DNA of 64,000 nucleotides from Streptomyces canus 299MFChir4.1 (GTDB taxonomy: Bacteria > Actinomycetota > Actinomycetes > Streptomycetales > Streptomycetaceae), in contig NZ_KB911596.1 in NCBI RefSeq assembly GCF_000383615.1, positions 153,783 through 217,782 of the forward strand. Direction: 5' to 3'. The position numbers were made by a program, and so were the translations under genes. Under the pieces are notes generated by a model. The model had not been told where the DNA came from. It did not search any database and worked only from the letters and a program-made list of their open reading frames with translations. This document shows, piece by piece, positions 1 to 8,654 of the stretch. Position 1 is the first letter of the stretch. Every line of letters begins with the position of its first letter.

Positions 1-714
1 TTCGAGGGCACCCCGACACCGTCGCTGTTCAAGCGTTGGCTGGCCTTCGGGCTCCTCTCCTCCCACAGCCGCCTGCACGGCAGCTCCTCCTACCGGGTCC
101 CGTGGCTGTTCGACGAGGAGTCCGTCGACGTACTGCGGCACTTCACCCGCCTCAAACTGAGCCTGATGCCCTATCTCTACGAGGCCGCGCGCACCGCCCA
201 CGCCGAGGGCGTGCCGGTGATGCGGGCGATGGTCCTGGAGTTCCCGGACGATCCCGGGTGCGCGCACCTGGAGCGGCAGTACATGCTCGGCCCCGACCTG
301 CTGGTGGCGCCGGTGTTCGACGACGAGGGCGAGGTCTCCTACTACGTCCCCGAGGGCACCTGGACCCACTTCGTGACCGGCGAGACGGTGACCGGACCGC
401 GCTGGGTGCGCGAGAGGCACGACTTCCTGAGCGTGCCGCTGCTGGTCAGGCCGGGCGCGGTGCTCCCGGTCGGCGCGGTGGACGACCGGCCCGACTACGA
501 CCACGCCGACGGGGTGACCCTGCGGGCGTACGGCCTCGGGCGGGGCGAGCAGGTCACGGTACGGGTGGGCGAGGTCGCCTTCACCGTCGTACGGGAAGGG
601 GACACGCTGCGGGCGTCCTGCGGTGACCCGTCGGCGCCCTGGAGCCTGGCGGCCGGGGACCGGTCGGCGCGGGCACGGGCGGGCACCGGGTTCCTCTCCC
701 TGGAGCTGGGCTGA
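1..714 (+). CDS. GH31 glycoside hydrolase, alpha-xylosidase (YicI)-like, C-terminal part
   Basis: The gene enters from the left edge; only the last 237 codons are present. The reading frame opens at base 1 and carries the block LLSSHSRLHG...SYRVPW, then MPYLYEAAR, MRAMVLEFPDDP and RQYMLGPDLLVAPVF, which match the end of the (beta/alpha)8 barrel and the proximal beta-sandwich of GH31 enzymes of the E. coli YicI alpha-xylosidase type. These enzymes release alpha-linked xylose or glucose from oligosaccharides. The catalytic Asp residues lie upstream and cannot be checked. The TGA stop overlaps the ATG of the LacI-type regulator by one base (TGATG), so the two are translationally coupled and the regulator probably controls this sugar-utilisation locus. 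Exact substrate is not proven. Confidence 0.9.
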   Translation, partial: FEGTPTPSLFKRWLAFGLLSSHSRLHGSSSYRVPWLFDEESVDVLRHFTRLKLSLMPYLYEAARTAHAEGVPVMRAMVLEFPDDPGCAHLERQYMLGPDLLVAPVFDDEGEVSYYVPEGTWTHFVTGETVTGPRWVRERHDFLSVPLLVRPGAVLPVGAVDDRPDYDHADGVTLRAYGLGRGEQVTVRVGEVAFTVVREGDTLRASCGDPSAPWSLAAGDRSARARAGTGFLSLELG

Positions 715-1718
715 TGGTGAAGATCACGGATGTGGCGCGGCGCGCCGGGGTCTCCCCCAGCACCGTCTCCTACGCACTCAGCGGCAAGCGCCCGATCTCA
801 GAGGAGACCCGGCAGCGGGTCGAGGACGCCATCCGCGAGCTGGGCTACCGCCCGCACGCGGGCGCCCGCGCCCTGGCCGGCCGGCGCTCGAACGTGCTGG
901 CCCTGGTCGTGCCCTTACGGGCGGGGATCCACGTCCCGACCGTGATGCGGTTCGCGGTGTCCGTGGTGACCACCGCCCGCCGCCACGACCACGACGTGCT
1001 GCTGCTGACCCAGGAGGAGGGTGTGGACGGGCTGACCCGGGTCGCGGAGACGGCGCTGGTCGACGCGCTGATCGTGATGGACGTCCAACTGGACGATCCG
1101 CGGCTGCCGTTGCTGCGGAATCTGGAGCTGCCGTCCGTGCTGATCGGCCTGCCTGCCGCTTCGGAGGGCCTGACCTGCGTCGACCTGGACTTCAGGGCGG
1201 CGGCCGAGGCGTGCGTGGAGCATCTGGCGAGGCTGGGTCACCGGTCGGTGGCCCTGGTCGGTTCCCCGCCGGAGGTGTACGTGCGCCGGACGGCCTTCGC
1301 CCAACGGGTGGTCCAGGGCTTCACGGACGCCGCCGACCGCAGCGGGATGTCTTCGTCCGTCCACCCCTGCGAGCCGGGCGCGGCCCGCGGGGTCGCTGAG
1401 CAACTGCTGCGGGAACAGCCCGCGTTGACGGGAGTGGTCGTCCACAACGAGGCCTTGCTGGGACCGCTGCTGGACGCCTTCGAACACCTCGGCCTCCGCG
1501 TCCCGGCCGACCTGTCCCTCACCGCGATCTGCCCCGACGAGCTGGCCGAGTCGGTCCGCGTCCCGATCACCTCGGTCGCGCTGCCGTCGGCGGAGGTGGG
1601 CGAGCGGGCCGTGGAGCTCCTGATGAAGAAGCTGGCCGGGACGGCCGTACCGGAGGCGACCCTGCTGCCGCCGTGGATGACGGAGCGGGCGAGCACGGGG
1701 CGGCGGACGGTTTCCTGA
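714..1718 (+). CDS. LacI-family transcriptional regulator
   Basis: A 334-residue protein of normal LacI length. Residues 1-25 form the helix-turn-helix (KITDVARRAGVSPSTVSYAL), followed by the hinge region (RPHAGARALAGRRS) and a periplasmic-binding-like effector domain. It starts inside the stop of the upstream GH31 gene and is the last gene of that unit; a strong hairpin follows at 1753-1791. By family and context it should be a sugar-responsive repressor of the alpha-xylosidase-like operon whose other genes lie left of the window. The effector cannot be read from the sequence. Confidence 0.93.
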   Translation: MVKITDVARRAGVSPSTVSYALSGKRPISEETRQRVEDAIRELGYRPHAGARALAGRRSNVLALVVPLRAGIHVPTVMRFAVSVVTTARRHDHDVLLLTQEEGVDGLTRVAETALVDALIVMDVQLDDPRLPLLRNLELPSVLIGLPAASEGLTCVDLDFRAAAEACVEHLARLGHRSVALVGSPPEVYVRRTAFAQRVVQGFTDAADRSGMSSSVHPCEPGAARGVAEQLLREQPALTGVVVHNEALLGPLLDAFEHLGLRVPADLSLTAICPDELAESVRVPITSVALPSAEVGERAVELLMKKLAGTAVPEATLLPPWMTERASTGRRTVS

Positions 1719-1752
1719 CGCGCCTTGGCCCGTCCCTCGTGATCAACAGGTG

Positions 1753-1791
1753 AGGGCCCTGCCTTCCACGAGGTGTGGACGGCAGGGCCCT
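1753..1791. terminator. Bidirectional hairpin terminator between convergent genes
   Basis: Perfect 11-base arms AGGGCCCTGCC / GGCAGGGCCCT, with further pairing inside the loop (TCCAC/GTGGA). It lies between the convergent LacI gene and the immunity gene and could serve both strands. Confidence 0.8.
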
Positions 1792-1802
1792 TGGGCCTCG
1801 CT

Positions 1803-2402
1803 CTAGTCGCCGGAGACCCGGAACTCGACGTTCTGCACCACGAACTCACCGTAGTGCAGGGCCGATCCGAGACCTTCCAGCCTCTTGTACTGCTCCTCGG
1901 ACAGCGACGCGTCAGGGGCGTACTCGATCACCCTCAGCAGTACCCGCAACGCCAGGTCCGGGGTGCAGTGGTGGGCGCAGTCGACGAGCGCCCGGCGCAC
2001 CTCGGCGGTCAGGAACCCCATGGACTCGATCTCGGCGACGACCTCGTCCCGGTGGTCGAGGCCGTCCTCCGTGTCGGCTCCGGTGAGCGGCGGCGCCTCC
2101 GCCCGCGCGGACAGCCAGGTGTCGCACACCTCGACGACGGTCCGCGTCCACTCGGCTCCCGTGGTCTGCCGGAAGCTCGGGCCGTACTGCGACCCGGCCG
2201 TCCACAACACCTCCAGCGTCTGCGACGGCAGGCCGTCGAGGAGTGTCCGGGCGTCGCGGCGAACGGACAGGGCATCGGCGGCTCCTTCCCCCAGGCGCCG
2301 CGCGACGAGTTCGGCGGCGGTGTCCGCCTCATAGGACCAGTCCTGGTGGAAGAAACTCATCACCCACGGGACGCCGAAGTCGAACTCGGTGAAGCGCTGC
2401 AC
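1803..2402 (-). CDS. CdiI-like immunity protein for the adjacent polymorphic toxin
   Basis: A 199-residue acidic, soluble protein without signal peptide or membrane segment. The N-terminal stretch MSFFHQDWSYE resembles the conserved FHQDW of the CdiI_2-type contact-dependent-inhibition immunity family (recognised from memory; no search was run). The GTG start at 2402 is preceded by GGAGGAG, which begins directly after the toxin's TAA stop, so there are only 13 bases between the genes and the immunity gene is co-transcribed downstream of its toxin, the canonical order. It should bind and block the C-terminal RNase-like domain in the cytoplasm of the producer. Specific pairing with this toxin is inferred from adjacency. 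Confidence 0.8.
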   Translation of the reverse strand: MQRFTEFDFGVPWVMSFFHQDWSYEADTAAELVARRLGEGAADALSVRRDARTLLDGLPSQTLEVLWTAGSQYGPSFRQTTGAEWTRTVVEVCDTWLSARAEAPPLTGADTEDGLDHRDEVVAEIESMGFLTAEVRRALVDCAHHCTPDLALRVLLRVIEYAPDASLSEEQYKRLEGLGSALHYGEFVVQNVEFRVSGD

Positions 2403-2415
2403 GGGGGTCTCCTCC

Positions 2416-5400
2416 TTACTTCGGGTAGCAGGTCTGCACGTAGTAGCCCAGGGGGTGTTTCGCCTGGCCCTCCACCTTGGGCGCCCGCACGAGCTTGATG
2501 AAGAAGCCGTTGCCCGTGGCCTTGGGAGCGGCCCGGCCGCTGTCGTAGTAGACCGTACCCAGGGAGTTGTTCCGTCCGAAGGTGCCCGACCAGGTCAGCT
2601 CGTTCGTCCTGTTCTCCGACATCCACTTGCGGATCTTGTTCGCGTTGTTGGCCAGGGCGTAGTCGACGACCTGCTGCGCGGTCTGCTGGTCGACGAACAC
2701 GCTGTTCGGCGTGTCGTAGCCGTTCTTGACCGTCTTGTCGTGGGCGATGGTCTCGGCCTCCGCCTGGCTGGGGCGCACGTGGTCCTTGAGGGTGTGCGCC
2801 TGACCGGGGAAGCTTCGCTCGTCCAGGATGAGGTCGCTGCAGTTGTGGACCAGGACCGGGGTGGCGCCCGCCACCGCGTAGAACGTGTGCAGTCCGGCCA
2901 CGGTCAGGTCGTACACGGTCTGCGGTGAAGAGGCGTCGCGGTCGAGCACCGCGGCCACTGTGCGCGGGCTCGCGCCGGGGGTACGCAGGCTGTCGCCGGG
3001 ACGCAGGTCGGACGCGAGGGTCCAACCCCGGCCGATGACGAAGAACTTGTGCCCCGAGGTGCTGGTCAGGTCGCCGCCGGACGCCAGTGTGATGTCCAGC
3101 AGGTCGGCGGAGGCGTGCGAGAAGGTCTGGGTGACCGGCTCGCCCCGGGTGTTTCCGGTGTCGGGGTCGGTGGCCAGGAGCCGGTCGCCGAACCGCACGT
3201 CACGGATGTCCTTGCGGCTGCCGTCGGCGAGGACCACCTGGGTACCGCCGGGGAAGCTGTTGCGGATGCAGGCGGTGCGTGCCTCCTCGTACGTCCGTGC
3301 GCTGCGCTCGATCGCGGCCAGGGCGCGGGCGTCCACGTCCAGGACCCGCAGCGCCTTCAGGGCGTCGGAGACCCCGATGCCGGTGCGCATCGCGGCGTCC
3401 ACCGCGCGGATCGCCTCGGTGACCTTCGCGATCGGGCCGCCCAGCGGCAGCCAGGTGGCGGCCCAGGCACAGTCGCCGTAGCTGCCGCCGTCCTGGGCCG
3501 TGGTGATCTTGTGGTAGCAGCCGACGAAGTCACCGATGATCGAGTCGAAGAGCCCCTTCCACAGGTCCTTGGTCGCCTCCCAGGAGGAGATCTTGACCTT
3601 CTTGCTCAGGTCCGTGAACGTCTTCGTCTTCAGGAACTGCGTGTCCTCCGCGGGGCAGCCGGACTCGGTGGCCGGCACCTCGGGGTTCAGACACAGGTAG
3701 TAGCTGACGGTGGCGTCGAAGTGCACCTCGTACACCAGGTCGCAGGGAAGGCGCGAGCAGTCGTCCGGCAGCCGCTGCGGGTCGCCGCGCTGCTTGATGT
3801 CGTCGATGACGGAGAACACTCCGCCGAGCCCGGTGCCGGCACCCGCCTGCACCTGGCTGTTGGCGTCATTGCGCGCTGCCTGGTCGGCCGCCTGCTGCGC
3901 CGACTCCGCGTACTTCTGCGCGTCCTTGGCGGCCTGTTCCGCCGCCGTGGCCTCGGCGTCCGCCCTGTCGGCAGCCGCCCGGGCGTCCTTGGCGGCCTGT
4001 TCGGCCTGCGCGGCGGCCGAGCGGGCGGCCTCCGCGTCCAGGGCCGCCTGGTCGGCGGAGGCGCGGGCGTCTACCGCGTAGCTCTCGGCGCGGTCGGCTG
4101 CCTGGTCGGCGGCGGCCGCGTCCTCGGTGGCCTGGCGGTCGTACTCCTTGGCCCGGGCGAGGGAAGCCTGCGCGTCGGCCGCGTACTGGGCGGCCTCGGC
4201 GGCGTAACCGAGCGCTTCCTTCGCCGACTTGCGGGCGTCGGCCGCGAACCCGGCGGCCTCCGCGGCCAGCGTGTAGGCCGCCTTCGCGTCACCGGTCGCG
4301 GCGGCCGCGAGGCTCGCCGCCTGGGCCGCGTTCTTCTGCGCGTTGGCCGCGTGCGCCTCGGCGACCGCCCGCTGCTGCTCGGCGATCGTCTTGGACGACT
4401 GGCCCGACAGCACGGCCAGGCCCGCCGCCGAGTCGGTGGTGACGTAGGGCGCCCCCAGCTGGATCGCGTCGTTCGCCGGAGCGGCCACCTGCTGGGCCGC
4501 GTTGCCGGCGTCCTCCGCCGCCTGCGCGGTGGTGTAGGCGTGCCCGGCCGCGTCCGCCGCGCCCGCGACCGCCTTGGCGGCCTCGGCCTTCGCCGCGTCG
4601 GCCTGCTTCATCGCGTCGGCGGCGTGCTTCTCGGCCTCGTCGGCCAGCTTGACCGCGGTCCGGGCGGCGGAGGCGGATGCCTCGGACGCCTTGATGGCGT
4701 CGGCGGCCGCGCTGGTCGCCGTACGGACGGCGGCGTCCGCCCTCAGCTTGGCGGCCTGGGCCGCGTCGGCGTCGGAGCGGGCCCTTCGGGCAGCGGCCTC
4801 CGCGCGTGTGGCGGCGGCGTCCGCGTCGGCCGCGGCCTGCGTGGCCGCGTCCGCCTCGGCTCGGGCCGAACTCGCGGCCGACTCGGCGTCACCGGCAGCC
4901 TTGTTCGCCTCGTCGGCGGCGGCCCGGGAGTCCTTGGCGTCGGCGTCCGACTCGTGGGCCTCGGCGTAGGCGTCCTTGGCGTCGGCCTTGGCGCGGGCGG
5001 CGTTGGCCTTGCTCTCCGCGTCCCACGCGTCATCGCTCTTGCCCTTGGCCCGGTCCCGGGCGGCCTCGGCGTCCTGCCGCTTGGCGCGGGCCGTGGACTC
5101 GGCGTTCTCCGCCCGGCCCTTGGCCTCCTGGGCGGTCTGCGCGTACCCCTGCGCGTTCTGCTTGTGCTGGGCGGCCTCGGCCTGCTTGGCGGCGGCGGTC
5201 TCCTTCTCCGCCTTCGCCGTTGCCGCCTCGGCCTCCGCCGCGAGCCGCTTGGCATGCGCGTCGGCCGCCGCCGCCTTCGCGTCGGCCTCGGCCTTCTGCG
5301 TCTCGGCGAGCTTGGCCTTCGCGAGGTCCCGCGCGTCCTTGGCGGTCTGCGCCTGTAGGGCGGCCGCGTCGGCGGCGGCCTTCGCCTGGGCCCGGGCCTC

Positions 5401-7329
5401 GTTCGCGGCCGCGGTACGGAAGGCGGCCTTGGACTGCGCGGCCTGCGTCAGGGCCCGTGCGGCGACGGTGGCGCTGTCCCCGGCGGCGGCACGGGTGGCC
5501 GCGTAGGCGGTGTCACCGGCCTTGGCCAGCGCGTCCAGCGCGGCGGCCGAGGCCTTGGTGACCTGCGCCTTCTGCTGCCCGGCGAGCAGACCCCGGCCCC
5601 GCGGGGCACCCGCCTTGTCGGCGATGCCGTACGCCGCCGTCAGCGCGGTGTCCGTCGTGGTGGCGGTCGTCTTCGCCGCCGTGGCCTGGGCCTTGAGCAG
5701 GTCGACCTGCTTCTTCGCGGCGGCCTGGGCGTCCGTGACACCCTTGGCCGCCTTGTCGAACTGCGCCTTGGTCGGGTAGTCGAGGTCGTCGGTGCCCTGG
5801 TGCCCGGACGGGACGACGTCGAACTGCTGCGGCGCCTTGCCGGTGCAGTCCCACATCCGGCCGTCCCGGCTGTTGGTGTAGTCGGCGAGGTCGAGGCAGT
5901 TGCCGGTGCCCGGGTTGTAGAGGCGCGAGGTGCCGTGGGTGCCGTACTGCCACTTCTGGGAGGCGCCGGTGCCACAGGTGGAGATCTGCACCGCCGTACC
6001 GTTGGCGCTCGCGCCGCCCTTGACGGTCAGGCACTTGCCCGAGTTGGGGTTGACCAGGTGGTCGCCGTCGATCTGCCACTTCTGGCCGACGCTGCCGTTG
6101 CAGGTGTAGATCTGCACGGGCGTGCCGTTGTCCTTCTTGCCGCCCGCCACGTCCAGGCACTTGTCGGATGCCCCGTGGGCGTGCACGACGAAGGGGCTGG
6201 TGCCGATCCAGCCGGGGCCGCCGGCCGACCAGTAGTCCTGCCAGCGGACCAGGTGGTCGGCGCGCCAGGAGAGTCCGAGCAGTTCACCGAGTGCCTTGGA
6301 GCCGGTGGCCAGCGCCTTGACGGCGGTCTTGTTGGCGGTCAGGAGCTGGTTGCGCGGGGTGGCCTGCGCGGTGATCTCCTGCTGCCACTCGGCGGAGGCG
6401 GCGGCGACCTCCTTGCCGAGCACCTTGTTCGGGTCGGCCGGGGTGCGCCAGGCGCAGGAGGAGAACCGGGTCTTCAGGTCCTCGACCGCGATGCGGTATT
6501 CGACGCTGCCCGGCTCGGGCGCGGTGCGCGGGAAACCGCCGTACGACAGGAAGAGCCGGGCGTTGTCGGCGGCCGTCGGCTCCATCGACCAGTTCACCAG
6601 ATGGTCGTAGGCCTGGTGCTCCTCGTACGCCTGATTCCAGTTGGGCGAATGCGGGTCGGGGTCGCCGCCGTACAGCGGGTCACCGAGGTCCTTGACCGCC
6701 TTGACGCCGGCGTCGTCGGCCTTCGGGGTCAGGTCACGGTAGAAGTCGTCCTCGGACTTCCAGAACTGTTCCCAGATCCACGTGGAGATGCCGGTCTGCT
6801 GGAAGAAGTTGGGGCGGTCGTCGCCGCTCGTGCCGGGCGGCCACTCGAAGTCGGCGACCGACTTGAAGCCGGACGGCGTGGGCAGTCCGGAGATCTGGAA
6901 GTCCCGGATGTGGTCGTAGAGCGCCGAGCCCTCCTTGTCGGCGGCGTCCCGGTCCTGCTTGAACGCCGTCGACAGCGGAGTGGTCTCCCAGTACTGCCGG
7001 TTCGCCGCGGTGTGCAGCTTGTCCGGCGTCTGGTTCAGCCCGTCCTGCGCGACCCCGAACATGGCCGGCCCGCCCATCCGCAGCGCCTCGCCCAGCAGGC
7101 ACTGGTCCTGTCGGAGCTGTTCGGCGGCCTTGGCGTCGAAGCCGTCGTAGCTGTCGCCGCTGTCCGAGGCGTCGGCCACGGAAGCCATGTCGTCGCCCGC
7201 GTACCGGCTGATCAGGTCGGGCTGTACGGCCACTGAGCCGATCAGCGCCACGGCTACCGCGGATGTCAGCAGCGGTGTCAGGAGCCCGGAGCGCGCTCGG
7301 GCATGCGTGAAGAGCCGATATCTCGGCAT
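2416..7329 (-). CDS. Secreted polymorphic toxin: ricin lectin, Ala-rich coiled coil, Hint domain, RNase A-like C-terminus
   Basis: 1637 residues. Residues 1-45 are a basic Sec-type signal peptide. About 60-375 is an unrecognised N-terminal region. About 380-505 is a ricin-type beta-trefoil with CLDVAGG, QKWQ, CLTVKGG, QKWQ and CLDLADY repeats. About 515-1160 is an uninterrupted Ala/Asp/Glu/Lys-rich coiled coil. About 1354-1494 is a Hint self-processing domain (Cys-Ile-Arg-NSFPGGT, VVLADGS, TSGHKFFV, HTFYAV, VLVHN followed by Cys). Residues 1495-1637 are the toxin module, with HTLKDHV near 1511 and a YYVQTCYP end, resembling the CdiA-CT RNase A-like family. The expected role is secretion, cell-surface binding, Hint release of the C-terminus and RNA cleavage in neighbours. 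The immunity gene follows after 13 bases. Domain calls rest on motifs; the RNase fold is the least certain. Confidence 0.85.
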   Translation of the reverse strand: MPRYRLFTHARARSGLLTPLLTSAVAVALIGSVAVQPDLISRYAGDDMASVADASDSGDSYDGFDAKAAEQLRQDQCLLGEALRMGGPAMFGVAQDGLNQTPDKLHTAANRQYWETTPLSTAFKQDRDAADKEGSALYDHIRDFQISGLPTPSGFKSVADFEWPPGTSGDDRPNFFQQTGISTWIWEQFWKSEDDFYRDLTPKADDAGVKAVKDLGDPLYGGDPDPHSPNWNQAYEEHQAYDHLVNWSMEPTAADNARLFLSYGGFPRTAPEPGSVEYRIAVEDLKTRFSSCAWRTPADPNKVLGKEVAAASAEWQQEITAQATPRNQLLTANKTAVKALATGSKALGELLGLSWRADHLVRWQDYWSAGGPGWIGTSPFVVHAHGASDKCLDVAGGKKDNGTPVQIYTCNGSVGQKWQIDGDHLVNPNSGKCLTVKGGASANGTAVQISTCGTGASQKWQYGTHGTSRLYNPGTGNCLDLADYTNSRDGRMWDCTGKAPQQFDVVPSGHQGTDDLDYPTKAQFDKAAKGVTDAQAAAKKQVDLLKAQATAAKTTATTTDTALTAAYGIADKAGAPRGRGLLAGQQKAQVTKASAAALDALAKAGDTAYAATRAAAGDSATVAARALTQAAQSKAAFRTAAANEARAQAKAAADAAALQAQTAKDARDLAKAKLAETQKAEADAKAAAADAHAKRLAAEAEAATAKAEKETAAAKQAEAAQHKQNAQGYAQTAQEAKGRAENAESTARAKRQDAEAARDRAKGKSDDAWDAESKANAARAKADAKDAYAEAHESDADAKDSRAAADEANKAAGDAESAASSARAEADAATQAAADADAAATRAEAAARRARSDADAAQAAKLRADAAVRTATSAAADAIKASEASASAARTAVKLADEAEKHAADAMKQADAAKAEAAKAVAGAADAAGHAYTTAQAAEDAGNAAQQVAAPANDAIQLGAPYVTTDSAAGLAVLSGQSSKTIAEQQRAVAEAHAANAQKNAAQAASLAAAATGDAKAAYTLAAEAAGFAADARKSAKEALGYAAEAAQYAADAQASLARAKEYDRQATEDAAAADQAADRAESYAVDARASADQAALDAEAARSAAAQAEQAAKDARAAADRADAEATAAEQAAKDAQKYAESAQQAADQAARNDANSQVQAGAGTGLGGVFSVIDDIKQRGDPQRLPDDCSRLPCDLVYEVHFDATVSYYLCLNPEVPATESGCPAEDTQFLKTKTFTDLSKKVKISSWEATKDLWKGLFDSIIGDFVGCYHKITTAQDGGSYGDCAWAATWLPLGGPIAKVTEAIRAVDAAMRTGIGVSDALKALRVLDVDARALAAIERSARTYEEARTACIRNSFPGGTQVVLADGSRKDIRDVRFGDRLLATDPDTGNTRGEPVTQTFSHASADLLDITLASGGDLTSTSGHKFFVIGRGWTLASDLRPGDSLRTPGASPRTVAAVLDRDASSPQTVYDLTVAGLHTFYAVAGATPVLVHNCSDLILDERSFPGQAHTLKDHVRPSQAEAETIAHDKTVKNGYDTPNSVFVDQQTAQQVVDYALANNANKIRKWMSENRTNELTWSGTFGRNNSLGTVYYDSGRAAPKATGNGFFIKLVRAPKVEGQAKHPLGYYVQTCYPK

Positions 7330-7534
7330 GGTGGTCTGTCCTCCCCGTGGCGACGGTGTTCCCCCGGTCGCCGTTCGACGCGCCCTGTGGCGGAGTGGTC
7401 GGCTCCGTCCGGCGCGGCGTTTACCTTAGACATACATGTCGGGTGCAGGACAAGAGTTTTCTGGGTCACATGTGGGAAACATGTGAAGCCTGAGGCAGTG
7501 CGGACAACCGGGGACGGATCGGGGACAGGCATGA
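7330..7534 (-). promoter_or_regulatory. Upstream region of the toxin gene
   Basis: About 200 bases between the toxin start and the ssrA terminator. It is visibly less GC-rich than its surroundings near 7420-7490, as expected for a promoter region. The ATG at 7329 is preceded by GGGGAGGACAG on the minus strand, a good ribosome binding site. No clear -35/-10 pair was identified. Confidence 0.4.
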
Positions 7535-7570
7535 CGAAGGCCCCGCTGCCGTGGAGCAGCGGGGCCTTCG
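7535..7570 (-). terminator. Terminator of ssrA
   Basis: Perfect 15-base arms CGAAGGCCCCGCTGC / GCAGCGGGGCCTTCG with a six-base loop, about 33 bases beyond the 3' end of tmRNA. Confidence 0.85.
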
Positions 7571-7602
7571 CCCACATGGGGTTGCCTCCCGGAAGAGGCG
7601 AG

Positions 7603-7986
7603 TGGAGATGGCGGGAATCGAACCCGCGTCCAACGGTGCAGAACCAGGGCTTCTCCGTGTGCAGTTCGCTGCGATTTTCTCGGCCCCGGCGATCACGCGA
7701 ACAAGTCGCCGACGGGCCCAGTCACTGTTTGATTTCCCATCGCACCCCGTGACCGGGCGCAATGGTTTAGTCCCCTAGATTATGCCAGGATCCGGGTCGG
7801 GAACACTCCCGGGCTGACACCCGTTAGGGCCTTCGCTCACTGCTTATTAGGCAGCGAGGGCGAAGACGCGGGAATCGCTCTTGGAATTGGCGATTATTGG
7901 TTGCGACATATGGTTTACGAGATCATTGCCGCTTCCTCGACACGCTTCCCCTGCCTCAACAGCCGCTGTCGAAACCGATCATCCCC
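7603..7986 (-). ncRNA. ssrA: tmRNA
   Basis: 384 bases. On the minus strand the 5' end GGGGAUGAUCGGUUUCGACAG pairs with the 3' end CAUCUCCA, whose CCA is encoded; the 3' part contains the T-arm GGUUCGAUUCC typical of tmRNA. The tag reading frame starts at a GCC resume codon (7891-7889) and reads ANSKSDSRVFALAA followed by two UAA stops (7849-7844). The ALAA end is the standard degradation signal. tmRNA with SmpB rescues stalled ribosomes and tags the truncated proteins for proteolysis; smpB is 113 bases upstream on the same strand. The 5' end is assigned from pairing, so it may be off by one or two bases. Confidence 0.96.
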
Positions 7987-8070
7987 ATGTTTTGTTTTCA
8001 ATGCGCCCACCGACCTCGGCCGGTGTTGGCTCCATCGTACGTGACCAACGCACGCCGATGCCACTGTATT

Positions 8071-8088
8071 CCCGGCGACCGCGCCGGG
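8071..8088 (-). terminator. Hairpin downstream of smpB
   Basis: Perfect 7-base arms CCCGGCG / CGCCGGG with an ACCG loop, 12 bases past the smpB stop and before the tmRNA 5' end. Confidence 0.55.
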
Positions 8089-8099
8089 CCGGCCGCGCC

Positions 8100-8654
8100 C
8101 TACTGACCGCGCTCCTTGCGCTTCACCGCCGCGATCGCCCGGTCCGACTCCCGCCGGTCCTGCTTCTCGCGCAGGGTCTGCCGCTTGTCGTACTCCTTCT
8201 TGCCTCGCGCGAGGGCGATCTCGGCCTTCGCACGGCCGTTGGTGAAGTACAGAGCGAGGGGCACGATCGTGTGACCCGTCTCCTGGGCCTTGGTCTCCAG
8301 CTTGTCGATCTCCTCGCGGTGCAGCAGCAGCTTGCGCTTGCGGCGCGCGGAGTGGTTGGTCCAGCTGCCCTGGCTGTACTCGGGGATGTGGGCGTTGTGC
8401 AGCCACGCCTCACCGCCGTCGATCTGGACGAACCCGTCGGCCAGCGAGGTCCGCCCCTGGCGCAGCGACTTCACCTCGGTACCCGTGAGCACGATCCCGG
8501 CCTCGTAGGTGTCGATGATCGCGTAGTCGTGCCGGGCCTTCTTGTTCTGGGCGACCAGCTTCCGCTTGCCGCCCTTCTCCCCGTCCCGGGCCTTGCCGCC
8601 CCCGCCACCCTGCTTCGGCTGGGACTCCTTCGGTACGTACATTCCCTTGCTCAT
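8100..8654 (-). CDS. smpB: SsrA-binding protein SmpB
   Basis: 184 residues from the ATG at 8654. It shows the SmpB core LVAQNKKARHDYAI, GIVLTGTEVKSLRQGR, ADGFVQIDGGEAWLHNAHIPEY and the basic C-terminal tail (KKEYDKRQTLREKQDRRESD) that occupies the mRNA channel during trans-translation. A Gly/Lys-rich N-terminal extension of about 30 residues precedes the core. An in-frame ATG four codons upstream (8666) is possible, but GGGC at a normal distance favours 8654. It partners the adjacent ssrA RNA. The gene lies downstream of the S41 protease gene in the ftsE-ftsX-ctp-smpB order. Confidence 0.96.
   Translation of the reverse strand: MSKGMYVPKESQPKQGGGGGKARDGEKGGKRKLVAQNKKARHDYAIIDTYEAGIVLTGTEVKSLRQGRTSLADGFVQIDGGEAWLHNAHIPEYSQGSWTNHSARRKRKLLLHREEIDKLETKAQETGHTIVPLALYFTNGRAKAEIALARGKKEYDKRQTLREKQDRRESDRAIAAVKRKERGQ

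Noticed and set aside
3049..5358. 769-codon open frame opposite the toxin gene
   Set aside because: It is an antisense shadow caused by the Ala-rich codons of the coiled coil; it has no family features and a biased Arg/Gly/Val composition.
1719..7602. Attachment-site duplication of the ssrA 3' end
   Set aside because: No second copy of the tmRNA 3' end was seen within the window left of ssrA, and no integrase gene is present.
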